A DNA stretch of 64,000 nucleotides from Limnohabitans lacus (GCF_030053395.1 NZ_JASGBH010000009.1:107649-171648); one strand, 5' to 3'; positions 9,924 through 17,840 are shown, counted from the first letter of the stretch. Translations and numbers: made by a program. The notes: a model not told the origin generated them from the letters alone.

Positions 9924-10866
9924 CTTCACCCTCCCCAATGTCACAATTCCAGTACATGTAGAAGAGCATAACGCGCGTCAAGGTTTTGTTAGCGCGCAGC
10001 AGAGGATCGCGCTCCAGGAGCAAGCGCACGAGATGATTCATTACCTCGTCAAATGTTTGATAGTCCTTCCGCTTTCCGATGATGCTGAGCTGAAACTCTT
10101 CAACTACGGATTCATATAGGCCTAAAAGATCTGCGTTTTCGGGTGCAGCAAGGAAGGCCTTCACCTGGGCCGTATCTTTTAGGTACCGCCGGCGAAGCTC
10201 CTTCGCGTACTCCGGAGTCATCTTGTTGAGGATGTTCTTCGTTTCGTATTTCGTCCGATCCGTCGGTGGTGTATCGACAACACTCGCCGTGCTTTTCAGA
10301 TGGCGAGCAAGAGCCTGTACAACCTCGGAAAGCTGATCGGGGCTCACAATTAGAGGCGAATCAATCGGGTCGAGATTGACTTGCGAGGCAACTGCAGGGA
10401 AGTCCTTGAGCCAGCCCTCAAGCTGCTCAATCCCACACAGCATGATCGACGGCTCTGGTATGCCGCACTCTTTAGAGATGCGCGCGCGAATGCTGCTCTC
10501 TGCCCCGCCCGTCAGCTTGCGATTGGCGAACAACATGTAGTGATCCAGTTGCTTTGCCACCCTTAGCTTTTTGATGCGCTGGATTTCTTCGCCGATGATG
10601 TTATTTGCAGACTTCGGATTGAAAAAGTCGGTCTCGGAGAAGCTACGGTTGTAGCCGTAGGTGTGCTTGGCCTGAACGATTACGGTTCCGCTCCACGGAG
10701 CTTGGCTGCTTGGCAGCAGTTCTGCGGTACCTACGAATTTGGCATCACGTCCGCCGTCGGGGCCCTTCGCAAAGCCTTGAGTTGCCATACCTAGAAGGCG
10801 TCGGCACAGCGCTACGACAAGCTCTTCAAACCGTGTGTCTCCCAAGTCTTCGTAAGCGTACTTCAT
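9907..10866 (-). CDS. ABC-3C effector: PD-(D/E)XK nuclease domain plus ABC-3C C-terminal domain
   Basis: The 319-residue protein begins with a Mrr-like restriction endonuclease fold: LGDTRFEELVVALCRRLLG, then GPDGGRDAKF, then GTVIVQAKHTYGYN, giving the D...QxK nuclease core at about residues 37-71. The C-terminal ~130 residues (from about PEYAKELRRRYL to LMRVMLFYMYW-like helices) match the C-terminal domain of ABC-3C systems. The predicted role is a DNA-cleaving effector held in check by the middle component and ATPase until triggered, probably by phage DNA. It is the first gene of the operon. The ATG at 10866 follows a short gap after a HigA-like remnant. Confidence 0.85.
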   Translation of the reverse strand: MKYAYEDLGDTRFEELVVALCRRLLGMATQGFAKGPDGGRDAKFVGTAELLPSSQAPWSGTVIVQAKHTYGYNRSFSETDFFNPKSANNIIGEEIQRIKKLRVAKQLDHYMLFANRKLTGGAESSIRARISKECGIPEPSIMLCGIEQLEGWLKDFPAVASQVNLDPIDSPLIVSPDQLSEVVQALARHLKSTASVVDTPPTDRTKYETKNILNKMTPEYAKELRRRYLKDTAQVKAFLAAPENADLLGLYESVVEEFQLSIIGKRKDYQTFDEVMNHLVRLLLERDPLLRANKTLTRVMLFYMYWNCDIGEGEDATTY

Positions 10867-10900
10867 GCGATCGCGGCTTCTGCCGTCCTATTTCCCGGCA

Positions 10901-10984
10901 TCAGGCAGACCTCTTCGTTGTTAGGGCAAGTGTCTCAATCTTTTGGGCCAGAACTTCGCCCGGATGGCAGGCTTTAGCAGTCAT
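10901..10984 (-). pseudogene. HigA-like antitoxin N-terminal remnant
   Basis: A 27-codon reading frame, MTAKACHPGEVLAQKIETLA..., resembles the N-terminus of HigA/VapI addiction-module antitoxins (HPGEvLxexL...LgLt). It stops before the helix-turn-helix could be completed. No HigB toxin is visible beside it. It is best read as a decayed toxin-antitoxin fragment at the edge of the defence island. The in-frame upstream extension to 11140 has no family resemblance. Confidence 0.45.
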
Positions 10985-11233
10985 CGGGTACCTCTTTGGG
11001 GAACCGTCCAGTCGCTCTGGCTCCACCTTTAGTTTATGTTTTAGTTGAAAATACGCCGTCACGAAGCACGTCATTCGTGAATTATGCCTAAGTGCTTGAA
11101 GCGCGAGAAGTCGCCAAGCTTTGAATATCGCGGTGCCCATTGGGGCCGTTTCTATTGGTGCATTCGCTTGGCGCGTGAATTCGAAGGCGCAGGGCCTGGG
11201 TCCGATCGCTGGCCCCGCAGTTCACCGGCTCAT
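10985..11233. other. Gene-free stretch between defence island and recombinase operon
   Basis: About 250 bases with no convincing gene. This is a candidate location for the left prophage junction, because the recombinase operon ends at 11234. No clear direct repeat of this stretch was found by eye near 54350-55100. Confidence 0.4.
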
Positions 11234-11677
11234 TCAGTCGTCGGCGATGGCCTGAAACTTTGCATGCTGCTCACTCCATAGGGCCGGAATGGTGTGTTTG
11301 GTGAACCAATGTAAGTTCAGCCCCTTGGGCTGGGTGCCTTGAAGGATGCTGTCAATGATTTTGGGATCCAGCAGCGTCAAGCGCATGCATTCATTGACCG
11401 TGGCCTGATCCAGGCCTTCCTGTCTGGAAATTTCAACGCCACTGCGAACGATGCCCTCGTCGATGAGTCGCTGCCAGTAAAAGGCGCGTGTGAGCCCTTC
11501 AACCAGTTTGGTGTCCGGTAGCTGGGCTTGGTCTTTGATTACCTGGGCGAAGTTTTCCGGGGGCTCAACCACGCTGCGCCCACCGCGTTTGATGAACTTC
11601 AGTGGGATGAACGTGCTGAACTCCACGTGATTCGAGGTGGTGGCTACGCTGTTGCCCACGGACTGTGCGTTATTCAT
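11234..11677 (-). CDS. Conserved protein of the DUF2924/serine recombinase operon
   Basis: The 147-residue protein is unrecognised by name. It is soluble, starts with a variable N-terminus and contains VEGLTRAFYWQRLIDEGIVRSG.EISRQEGLDQATVNECMRLTLL, which looks like a helix-turn-helix (residues ~85-110). It ends with a helix-rich tail. The start overlaps the recombinase stop (ATGA), so it is the last gene of a four-gene coupled operon. It may be a recombination directionality or DNA-binding partner of the recombinase. That is an inference from the predicted helix-turn-helix and position. Confidence 0.75.
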   Translation of the reverse strand: MNNAQSVGNSVATTSNHVEFSTFIPLKFIKRGGRSVVEPPENFAQVIKDQAQLPDTKLVEGLTRAFYWQRLIDEGIVRSGVEISRQEGLDQATVNECMRLTLLDPKIIDSILQGTQPKGLNLHWFTKHTIPALWSEQHAKFQAIADD

Positions 11678-13035
11678 GCGATCTCCAATTCACGTAGGTC
11701 ATATTCCAGTTGTTCATATCCCGCCAGGTTCTTTGGCGGAAGGCCGATCAGTGCGCCCCAGGCTTCAAATCGCCAGTCCACATGCAAGCCTTCCGGGGCA
11801 ACGGTGATGCGCTTGATCAGCGTGCGCACGATGTCTTGTTTGGCCTGGATGGCCAATTGGTCCCATATGCCCGCCGTGTTTTTGAAGAACAGCACCATGG
11901 CTTCAGGTTCGGTCAGCTTGGGGTTGAGGCTGCACACCTGCTCCCAGCATTTGTGGACCATCTGACCGGATCGCAACACCTCGAGCACCTTCTCCATCAC
12001 GGATTTCTCTATGCCCGCTGCAGGCAGATTGGCAAATTCCACGGTGCCAGCCCCCATTTTTTGGTTCTTGTTGACCACGTAGTAGCGGTAAAGCTTGCCG
12101 CTGGTCTTGCGTGTGGCCATCGGCAGGTAGAGGTCTCCATCGGCCGTGAACATCATCCCGCGCAGCAAGAAGCCGTGCCTGCATTTCTGACCGAAGGTGT
12201 CGCGAGCCCGGTCCCGGCTGTTCTGGGCCATGATCTTTTGCACACTGTCCCATTGCGACTGGTCAATCAGAGCCTCGTGTTGGCCTGGGTAAAAGTCGCC
12301 CTTGTGTCCAATATCGCCGATGTACAAGCGGTTGTGCAGGATGGTGTACAGAGCCTGCTTGGTCAGTGGCTTGCCGTTTTTGCTCGTGACGCCTTGCTCT
12401 ACGAGCTGTTTGACCATGAGGGTGGTCGAACGTGTGGCGACAAACGAGTCAAAGATTTGCCGCACCACCTGGGCCTCCTCTGGCACCACCACCAACTTTC
12501 GGTTGTCCACGCAGTAGCCTATCGGTACTGGTCCGCCCATCCACATGCCTTTGCGTTTGGAGGCGGCGAATTTGTCGCGGATGCGCTCGCCGGTTACCTC
12601 GCGCTCGAATTGAGCGAAGGACAGCAGGACGTTGAGCATCAGGCGTCCCATGGACGTGGCCGAATTGATCTGCTGGGTGACCGAACTGAAGCTGGCCCTG
12701 TACCGGTCAAAGAGCTGAATCATCTTGGCAAAGTCAGCCAGTGACCGCGAAAGTCGGTCGATCTTGTAAACCACCACGATGTCGATCTTGCCGTCCTGGA
12801 TATCTTGCAGCAGGCGCTTGAGGCCCGGGCGGTCCATATTGCCGCCGGTGAACCCTGGGTCTTCGTAGTTGTCCTCGACTTGCTCCCAGCCTTCGGCGCG
12901 CTGACTGGCGATGAATGCCGCGCCAGCTTCACGCTGCGCATCGATGGAATTGAAGGCCTGATCTAGCCGTTCGTCCGAAGAGACGCGGCAATACACCGCA
13001 CAGCGCTTGGGAGTAACTTGTTGCGTCTCGCTCAT
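11674..13035 (-). CDS. Large serine recombinase (resolvase/invertase N-domain, recombinase, zinc ribbon)
   Basis: This site-specific recombinase of about 453 residues probably integrates and excises the prophage. It shows the catalytic motif YCRVSS (nucleophile Ser19 from this start), the GGNMDRPGLKRLLQDI and YKIDRLSRSL blocks of the resolvase domain, and a recombinase domain (GPVPIGYCVD..., QALYTILHNRLYIGDI). The zinc-ribbon region is reduced: HGFLLRGMMFTADG lacks the usual cysteine pairs. The ATG at 13035 overlaps the DUF2924 stop (ATGA) and was preferred over a start 14 codons upstream. Serine integrases do not need tRNA att sites. Confidence 0.93.
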   Translation of the reverse strand: MSETQQVTPKRCAVYCRVSSDERLDQAFNSIDAQREAGAAFIASQRAEGWEQVEDNYEDPGFTGGNMDRPGLKRLLQDIQDGKIDIVVVYKIDRLSRSLADFAKMIQLFDRYRASFSSVTQQINSATSMGRLMLNVLLSFAQFEREVTGERIRDKFAASKRKGMWMGGPVPIGYCVDNRKLVVVPEEAQVVRQIFDSFVATRSTTLMVKQLVEQGVTSKNGKPLTKQALYTILHNRLYIGDIGHKGDFYPGQHEALIDQSQWDSVQKIMAQNSRDRARDTFGQKCRHGFLLRGMMFTADGDLYLPMATRKTSGKLYRYYVVNKNQKMGAGTVEFANLPAAGIEKSVMEKVLEVLRSGQMVHKCWEQVCSLNPKLTEPEAMVLFFKNTAGIWDQLAIQAKQDIVRTLIKRITVAPEGLHVDWRFEAWGALIGLPPKNLAGYEQLEYDLRELEIA

Positions 13036-13502
13036 GCCTTCTTGCCTTTCAAGCCAAAGAAGGCCGGTCCGGACCATTGTGTGCCGGTGATCAACTTGGC
13101 AATGGCCGACAAACTCTTGTACCGCTGACCGTCGAATTCATAGCCACCAGTGGGTAGCACCGTGACCTTGTATTTGTGGCCATCAAATTCACGCAAGAGT
13201 GTGGTGCCCGGAAGCAGTGTCCGGGTGGATGGGGCAGCGGTTTTGATCTTCGAGAACCGGGCGCCGTAGTCGGCCAGCATGTTGCGGGTGCCGCTGGGCA
13301 GTGCGCCATAGGCCTGCTCTTGCAGCTTGTAGATCAAGCGTGACTCGATGTGCGTGCGGTTGGGCCGGGCAGGCCGATGCACAAAAAATTGATCCCACAG
13401 GGCCCATAGCTCGGGCATTTTCATATTCGGGAGCGCGTGAAGTTGTTCAGATATTTGGCCGGTGCGCAGGATGTCGCGCATCGGCGGGGCGGTGTTTTTC
13501 AA
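13032..13502 (-). CDS. DUF2924 domain protein
   Basis: The 156-residue protein is recognised as DUF2924, which is almost always found next to this type of serine recombinase in proteobacterial islands. Characteristic segments are MPELWALWDQFF, the SRLIYKLQEQAYG helix, LPGTTLLREFDGHKYKVTVL and the C-terminal TGTQWSGPAFFGLK. Its molecular role is unknown; the C-terminal part looks like a small DNA-binding fold. It overlaps both neighbours by ATGA-type junctions. Confidence 0.88.
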   Translation of the reverse strand: MKNTAPPMRDILRTGQISEQLHALPNMKMPELWALWDQFFVHRPARPNRTHIESRLIYKLQEQAYGALPSGTRNMLADYGARFSKIKTAAPSTRTLLPGTTLLREFDGHKYKVTVLPTGGYEFDGQRYKSLSAIAKLITGTQWSGPAFFGLKGKKA

Positions 13503-13729
13503 GGCTGTGACTCCAGGTGTGTAGACTGGTTTGCATTGACGCTCTGGTAGGCATGGAAGTCGAGGAACTTGTCTCGATCAGTCGCATATACCCAACTGCT
13601 GTTTGCCTGCGTAAGAGCCTGGTGTTGATCGACGACCGCTTGTGCGATCAGGTGAGCGATTTGCGAGAGGGAGAGGTACCCACTTTTCTCGATCGGATTG
13701 CCTTGGACTGGGGTTTGGAAGTGGTTCAT
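13499..13729 (-). CDS. Small protein heading the recombinase operon
   Basis: A 76-residue polar protein of unknown function. The ATG at 13729 is taken as start; an in-frame ATG at 13780 would add 17 residues. Its end overlaps the DUF2924 start by ATGA, which supports it being a real first gene of the operon. It has the helix SLSQIAHLIAQAVVDQHQALTQ in the middle and no cysteine. No family was recognised. Confidence 0.55.
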   Translation of the reverse strand: MNHFQTPVQGNPIEKSGYLSLSQIAHLIAQAVVDQHQALTQANSSWVYATDRDKFLDFHAYQSVNANQSTHLESQP

Positions 13730-13894
13730 CGAGGTGCTTTGGTTTATCAAATCTGACCTCGGAAATCGTAGCCAAATCACCCAAATTCGAGTCGTTGTTT
13801 TAGAGGGCCATCAACGCGCTTGAGAGCACAACGCCGCGTGAATCCTGGCTTTTTCTGAAACCTCCCAGCAACCATGCGGCCTGGATCGACGGTT

Positions 13895-13929
13895 TTGACA
13901 GATTTTTGAAAAGCTGTATATTTATCCAG
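13895..13929 (+). promoter_or_regulatory. Sigma70-type promoter overlapping a LexA-like box
   Basis: TTGACA (13895-13900) is followed after 16 bases by TATATT (13917-13922), a near-consensus promoter reading toward the gene at 14020. The sequence CTGTATATTTATCCAG (13914-13929) overlaps the -10. It matches the CTGT-N8-ACAG LexA pattern with one mismatch (CCAG). This suggests SOS control of the two-gene module downstream, or shared control of the divergent recombinase operon. Confidence 0.55.
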
Positions 13930-14019
13930 CAATCCGGCGAAAACCAACATAAGCCCCAGGACGAAGGACCAGGGGTTCGGACGCCTCATTGCCCAACGAA
14001 AAACAACTAGGAGACATTC

Positions 14020-15261
14020 GTGAGCCGAAACCAAACCTACGCCGACATCTTGCTGAGCCTGCCTGTCGACGACACCCTCAAAACCTTCATTGAGCGCCAT
14101 GCTTTACCCATGCCCGAGGGCTGGGCATGGAGCGACACGGTGCAGACCTCAAGACGCCTGATCGGGCTGATTCAGGCCCACCCCGTGGTGGCCCTGCGTG
14201 ACCGCATCGTGGCGGGGTTGCATGCCTGCACGCTGCTGGCCCACCCGCTGGGCAAACAGGCCATGTTTCAAGCCGCCCATGACCGCCCGGCCGAACTAGT
14301 GGGCCTCATTGCCTGCAAGAGTGATCTGCACCGGGCCTTCTGGCTGTACGTCCACCATCCGGCGCTGTTCGAGGCCGCAGCGGAAATCGAATACCTTGAT
14401 CACCATGGGCAGCAAGCCCAACAGCATGACCTGGGCCTTAAACGGACCATCAAGCGTGACGATGCGTCGATCGCCGCATTCGGTGAAGCCATCAAAGGCT
14501 TCTACCAGCGGGAGCTGGGTTGTGGCGAGGTGTGCGTGGTCAATGTGCTGGACCGTGCGCGCGGCACGCAACTGATCTCCATCCATGCCAAGGACCTGGC
14601 TACGGCCAAGTTGGAGTTCGAGGGCAGCCAGTTGCAGCGGCGGGTGGGCAGTCCGAACATCCACATGGTGCTCGAGTACGCCCAGGCCACCGGCGTGGCT
14701 CGCACCATCATCCGTGGCGGAGCCAAATACCACGCCATGCTGTGTGAGGCGTTTGCCAGGCACTTGCTTGGTGTGGATGCCGATGCCCAGCGGATCCAGA
14801 CGCCACGCCTGAACCTGTCCACGCTTCGCTTGGGGCTGAACATCCCGCAGGCCATCGATGACGGATTCGTTGGCCTGCAGGTCAAGAGCGTGACCGTGGT
14901 CAGCGGTTGCGGGCAACTCAAAATGGAATGCACGGCCAGTGCCGCCAGCGATCAGCGCTGCGTGACGGACCTGCTGCACGACTACTTCGGCGCAGAAAAC
15001 CCCCTCGTACGCGGCTGGACCATCCAGGCTGCTGTGCTCAATTTTTATCTCGCGCCGATGCAGGGCAAGAGCCGCTGCCAGGTGGTCAGTGTGGAGATCA
15101 CCAGCAAGGGGCGTTTGAACCTGCACAAATTCGATGAGAAGCTGCGTGCCCAACTCGAGGGCTATTTGGTTCAGCTGGGCATCCTGAAGGCGCAGCAGGT
15201 CCTCAAGACAGGACGGGAGCAGGAGGAGCCTGCGACCATGGATGGCAACTTGTTCGAGTGA
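14020..15261 (+). CDS. Large protein of unknown function, module gene A
   Basis: A 413-residue soluble protein with no recognised domain. It begins at GTG 14020 with AGGAGA a few bases upstream. No signal peptide or membrane segment is visible. The N-terminal third is helix-rich (TLKTFIERHALPMPEG, LHACTLLAHPLGKQAMFQAA). The C-terminal half looks alpha/beta, with VCVVNVLDRARGTQLISIHAKDL and LGLNIPQAIDDGFVGLQVKSVTV. It is followed after 7 bases by a zinc-ribbon protein. The pair lies between the recombinase operon and phage early genes, behind a LexA-like promoter, which is a typical place for cargo such as defence or anti-defence. Confidence 0.8.
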   Translation: MSRNQTYADILLSLPVDDTLKTFIERHALPMPEGWAWSDTVQTSRRLIGLIQAHPVVALRDRIVAGLHACTLLAHPLGKQAMFQAAHDRPAELVGLIACKSDLHRAFWLYVHHPALFEAAAEIEYLDHHGQQAQQHDLGLKRTIKRDDASIAAFGEAIKGFYQRELGCGEVCVVNVLDRARGTQLISIHAKDLATAKLEFEGSQLQRRVGSPNIHMVLEYAQATGVARTIIRGGAKYHAMLCEAFARHLLGVDADAQRIQTPRLNLSTLRLGLNIPQAIDDGFVGLQVKSVTVVSGCGQLKMECTASAASDQRCVTDLLHDYFGAENPLVRGWTIQAAVLNFYLAPMQGKSRCQVVSVEITSKGRLNLHKFDEKLRAQLEGYLVQLGILKAQQVLKTGREQEEPATMDGNLFE

Positions 15262-15268
15262 GGTGTGA

Positions 15269-16231
15269 ATGGAGTTGACCCTCAATCAGCAAGCCATCAG
15301 CTTGGCCGCTTTGATGTTCGTGCGAGGCAATGCATCCTTTGAGAGCAGCCTGCACGATGAAGAAATTTCGGCCCTAGAGGTTCTCAAACAGGCGAAGGCG
15401 GTTGTGCCTGGTGTAGTCAGCAGTCGTGATGCCGTCTGCGCTTTTTGCGGTCTGTACCGTGGTCCCATCTTCAGGAGCAATGAAGGGCTCATGGTGCAGT
15501 GTCCGGACTGCGGCCCGTTTGCGCTGGATCCGGCCAGTCAGCGCAGTTGGAGGCTGGACGACGAATGGTTGATCCGAAAGCTACGCGGTGCGCTGGACAT
15601 TTCGCCGCACGCAACTGTGAATCAGATCATCGATGGGGTGTGGGACATTGGCCGGCACAAGAAGCGTCCGGTGGTGCTGGCTCGCCGTATCGACCTGGTG
15701 GAGCGCCATGGGTTGCGGATTTTTCATGGACCCGAGCCACGCAGTCAAAGCTGGGTGATCACGCCACGGCCATTGGTGCGGGCACCATTGGAGCCGCTGA
15801 CAGGAACGGCCACGTGGTGGCAGCTGGAAGACCGGTTTGCCTTGCATGGCTTGGCATTGCGCCTGCTAGACCCGGACCAAGGTGAAAAATCCGACAACGT
15901 GCAGGACGGCTTACCGAGCGTGGCTGTTCATGGTCCGTTCAGTGAAGACTTCACCTGGGTGCATCTGGAAGGGTGGCCGCATGGCCCCATACGCTTGACT
16001 GAAGCACAGACTCGGGTGTTTGCTGCTCTGTGGGAGCACCGTGACCGCGCGCAATCATCGAAATTCATCATGCGCGCAGCAAGGCTGGACAGCGAAAAGC
16101 CCATGGATGTGTTCAAGGTGAAGGCTGCAAACCGGGATGACCCGACGTATGAGGGGCCGCGTTGGGCATATAACCAACTGGTCGTGCGGCAGCGCCGTTT
16201 GGGGCAATATCGACTTGCCTGGTCGAGTTAG
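15269..16231 (+). CDS. Zinc-ribbon protein of unknown function, module gene B
   Basis: A 320-residue protein with an N-terminal C56-x2-C59 ... C77-x2-C80 zinc ribbon (CAFCG...QCPDCG), a basic middle segment and a C-terminal part with a winged-helix-like ARLDSEKPMDVFKVKA and WAYNQLVVRQRRLGQYRL. It starts 7 bases after gene A, so the two are one operon. The zinc ribbon and basic C-terminus suggest nucleic acid binding. No family was recognised. Confidence 0.78.
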   Translation: MELTLNQQAISLAALMFVRGNASFESSLHDEEISALEVLKQAKAVVPGVVSSRDAVCAFCGLYRGPIFRSNEGLMVQCPDCGPFALDPASQRSWRLDDEWLIRKLRGALDISPHATVNQIIDGVWDIGRHKKRPVVLARRIDLVERHGLRIFHGPEPRSQSWVITPRPLVRAPLEPLTGTATWWQLEDRFALHGLALRLLDPDQGEKSDNVQDGLPSVAVHGPFSEDFTWVHLEGWPHGPIRLTEAQTRVFAALWEHRDRAQSSKFIMRAARLDSEKPMDVFKVKAANRDDPTYEGPRWAYNQLVVRQRRLGQYRLAWSS

Positions 16232-16250
16232 TGGCCCATGATTGGAAGCA

Positions 16251-17057
16251 TCAAGTAATTGAAAGCTCAAAACGATTGGCAACTCTGACGGCGCGCTTCA
16301 CATTTACAGTGGGATCAACCGATTTAACGAGGTCATGAATTCGCTCGTGGTCCGACTGACATCCCGTGATGATCGAGGTCAGTGCGCCTTTCGGAAATTG
16401 AAGAAAATTTCCATCTGACAGCAGAGATTCAGTGCCTGGTAATGCTTTGGACTTTTCTTTCGTGATGACTCGATATTCTTTTTCGTATCGCCAAACGTCG
16501 CCTTTGAACAGCAAAGCGATCAGGGCGGCCTCATCCGAGTCGTCGTACAGCTTGATTGCTGGAAATGTCGAGGTGTATTCGCACTTCAATGCGGAGCAGA
16601 AGATGTCATTGCGAAGGCTAAATTCAAGGCAAATGCCGCGATGACTGTCTGCGTAATGAGACCACATGAGCAGATTTTTGGGGTCTGGTCCCAAGCAATA
16701 GACTCTGTATTGCTCGGCGATGTCTATCGCTAACTCTGCAGAGAGTTGGTTGATCAATACCGAAGTCGCCTCTGGATTATTCAAAAAAGTTTGCCGCATG
16801 CGTTCCTGTGCCTCTGGAGCCATGGGTGCTTTGCGCTGACATAAATCCAATACCCATTGAGCATGCTTTTGACGCTCAATGGGGTCTTTCAAGACGTCCG
16901 TGTTGAAGTGCAGCTTGCAATCCCAAGGGTCATTGAAGTCGGCTGGATTCGAGCAATAAATTCTTTTGTCTCGGACAAGAGCGCGCAAGCGGTCTTCGCA
17001 AAATTTATCCCAGTGATACAGGAGTCGATGCCCATCGGCCCATGCGGTTGTAGCCAT
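16251..17057 (-). CDS. DUF2971 family protein
   Basis: The 268-residue protein matches DUF2971: N-terminal LYHW..., CSNPADFNDPWDCKLHF, then YRVYCLGPDPKNLLMWSHYADSHRGICLEF, PAIKLYDD and the late KGDVWRYEKEYRVI block. The family is scattered in prophages and islands and its activity is not established to my knowledge. The conserved W-SHYAD-H-GICLEF and W-YE-EYR motifs look like an enzyme active site. It is the last gene of a minus-strand group, 8 bases after the toxin stop. Confidence 0.85.
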   Translation of the reverse strand: MATTAWADGHRLLYHWDKFCEDRLRALVRDKRIYCSNPADFNDPWDCKLHFNTDVLKDPIERQKHAQWVLDLCQRKAPMAPEAQERMRQTFLNNPEATSVLINQLSAELAIDIAEQYRVYCLGPDPKNLLMWSHYADSHRGICLEFSLRNDIFCSALKCEYTSTFPAIKLYDDSDEAALIALLFKGDVWRYEKEYRVITKEKSKALPGTESLLSDGNFLQFPKGALTSIITGCQSDHERIHDLVKSVDPTVNVKRAVRVANRFELSIT

Positions 17058-17065
17058 GGTTGAGC

Positions 17066-17470
17066 CTATTTGCTTGCTGCTGCGAAAGCGGTGGCGGCAA
17101 TCCTGACGATGCTCGGATGCAGTGTCCCTAGCTTTGGAAGCTGGCCATGCGGTGCATGGGGAGGAATCGAGAAATAGGCGTCGTTGAACGGAAGCTCAAG
17201 CACGTTTCTCAAGTCGAACTTGGTGTCGTAGCTCAGTCCGGCGCTGGTATACGCGGCCGGATGCTCATTTTTGGCGATGCGAAACTCTCCGCTGTACAGA
17301 CGGTCCGTCTTTTGGCTGGTGCCGTATGCCACGCTCACGAAGATCATGCCTTCGTCGTCTTCCTTGGTCGAAACAATCAGGCCTGGACGTGGTTTGGGCT
17401 TAGGGTGAATATTGTCAGGAAAGTGGCACCAGACGATTTCGCCAGCTGTAGGTTCTGGCCACCACCGCAT
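17066..17470 (-). CDS. MazF/PemK-like toxin
   Basis: The 134-residue protein starts with GEIVWCHFPDN and KPRPGLIVS, the first strands of the MazF/PemK ribonuclease fold. The rest is more divergent than canonical MazF, so mRNA cleavage is inferred. Its ATG overlaps the antitoxin stop (TGATG at 17468-17472), the usual toxin-antitoxin coupling. It lies in the prophage early region and may stabilise the prophage. Confidence 0.75.
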   Translation of the reverse strand: MRWWPEPTAGEIVWCHFPDNIHPKPKPRPGLIVSTKEDDEGMIFVSVAYGTSQKTDRLYSGEFRIAKNEHPAAYTSAGLSYDTKFDLRNVLELPFNDAYFSIPPHAPHGQLPKLGTLHPSIVRIAATAFAAASK

Positions 17471-17751
17471 CAGGCGCTTTCCAGTTCAAAAAGACTGCTG
17501 CGAACAGTGCCGCCCTTGGCTTTGGGTGCTGATTTTTTGACCTGACTGAGCTGGGCCTTGGTCAGAGCGCCCTCATCAGCCTCGTATTGAGGCAGAAATT
17601 TTGTGGCCAGCTCATGCAGGGCCAAGTGAATGACCTGCGTTTCATCAACGCCCAGAACCTCAGCCAGGCGCTTCGCTGTTGTACGGGTCACGCCTGTTGC
17701 GCTGTCCTGCGGACGGTAGCGAAAGGCGATCTGAGCTGTTGCAGCTGTCAT
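17470..17751 (-). CDS. Ribbon-helix-helix-like antitoxin
   Basis: A 93-residue protein with a probable DNA-binding core, TRTTAKRLAEVLGVDETQVIHLALHELA (residues ~22-50), and a basic C-terminal tail likely to wrap the toxin. AAGGA lies at good spacing before the ATG. A perfect palindrome just upstream (17772-17788) is the likely autoregulatory operator. It is the antitoxin partner of the MazF/PemK-like protein encoded directly after it. Confidence 0.75.
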   Translation of the reverse strand: MTAATAQIAFRYRPQDSATGVTRTTAKRLAEVLGVDETQVIHLALHELATKFLPQYEADEGALTKAQLSQVKKSAPKAKGGTVRSSLFELESA

Positions 17752-17771
17752 TGGTAGATCCTTTGTAAATA

Positions 17772-17788
17772 GATATCTTAAAGATATC
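17772..17788. promoter_or_regulatory. Palindromic operator upstream of the toxin-antitoxin pair
   Basis: GATATCTT (17772-17779) and AAGATATC (17781-17788) form perfect 8-bp arms around one base, 20 bases upstream of the antitoxin start. A further GATATC lies at 17855-17860. This is the expected place for an antitoxin or toxin-antitoxin complex binding site. Confidence 0.6.
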
Positions 17789-17840
17789 AGATGCGGCCCG
17801 GGCTGTCAACCAGAGGGGGCAGAAACCGGGCCTCGGAAAG

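Noticed and set aside
11084..11281. A 65-codon plus-strand frame in the gap before the recombinase operon
   Set aside because: No ribosome-binding site and composition like non-coding sequence; nothing recognisable.
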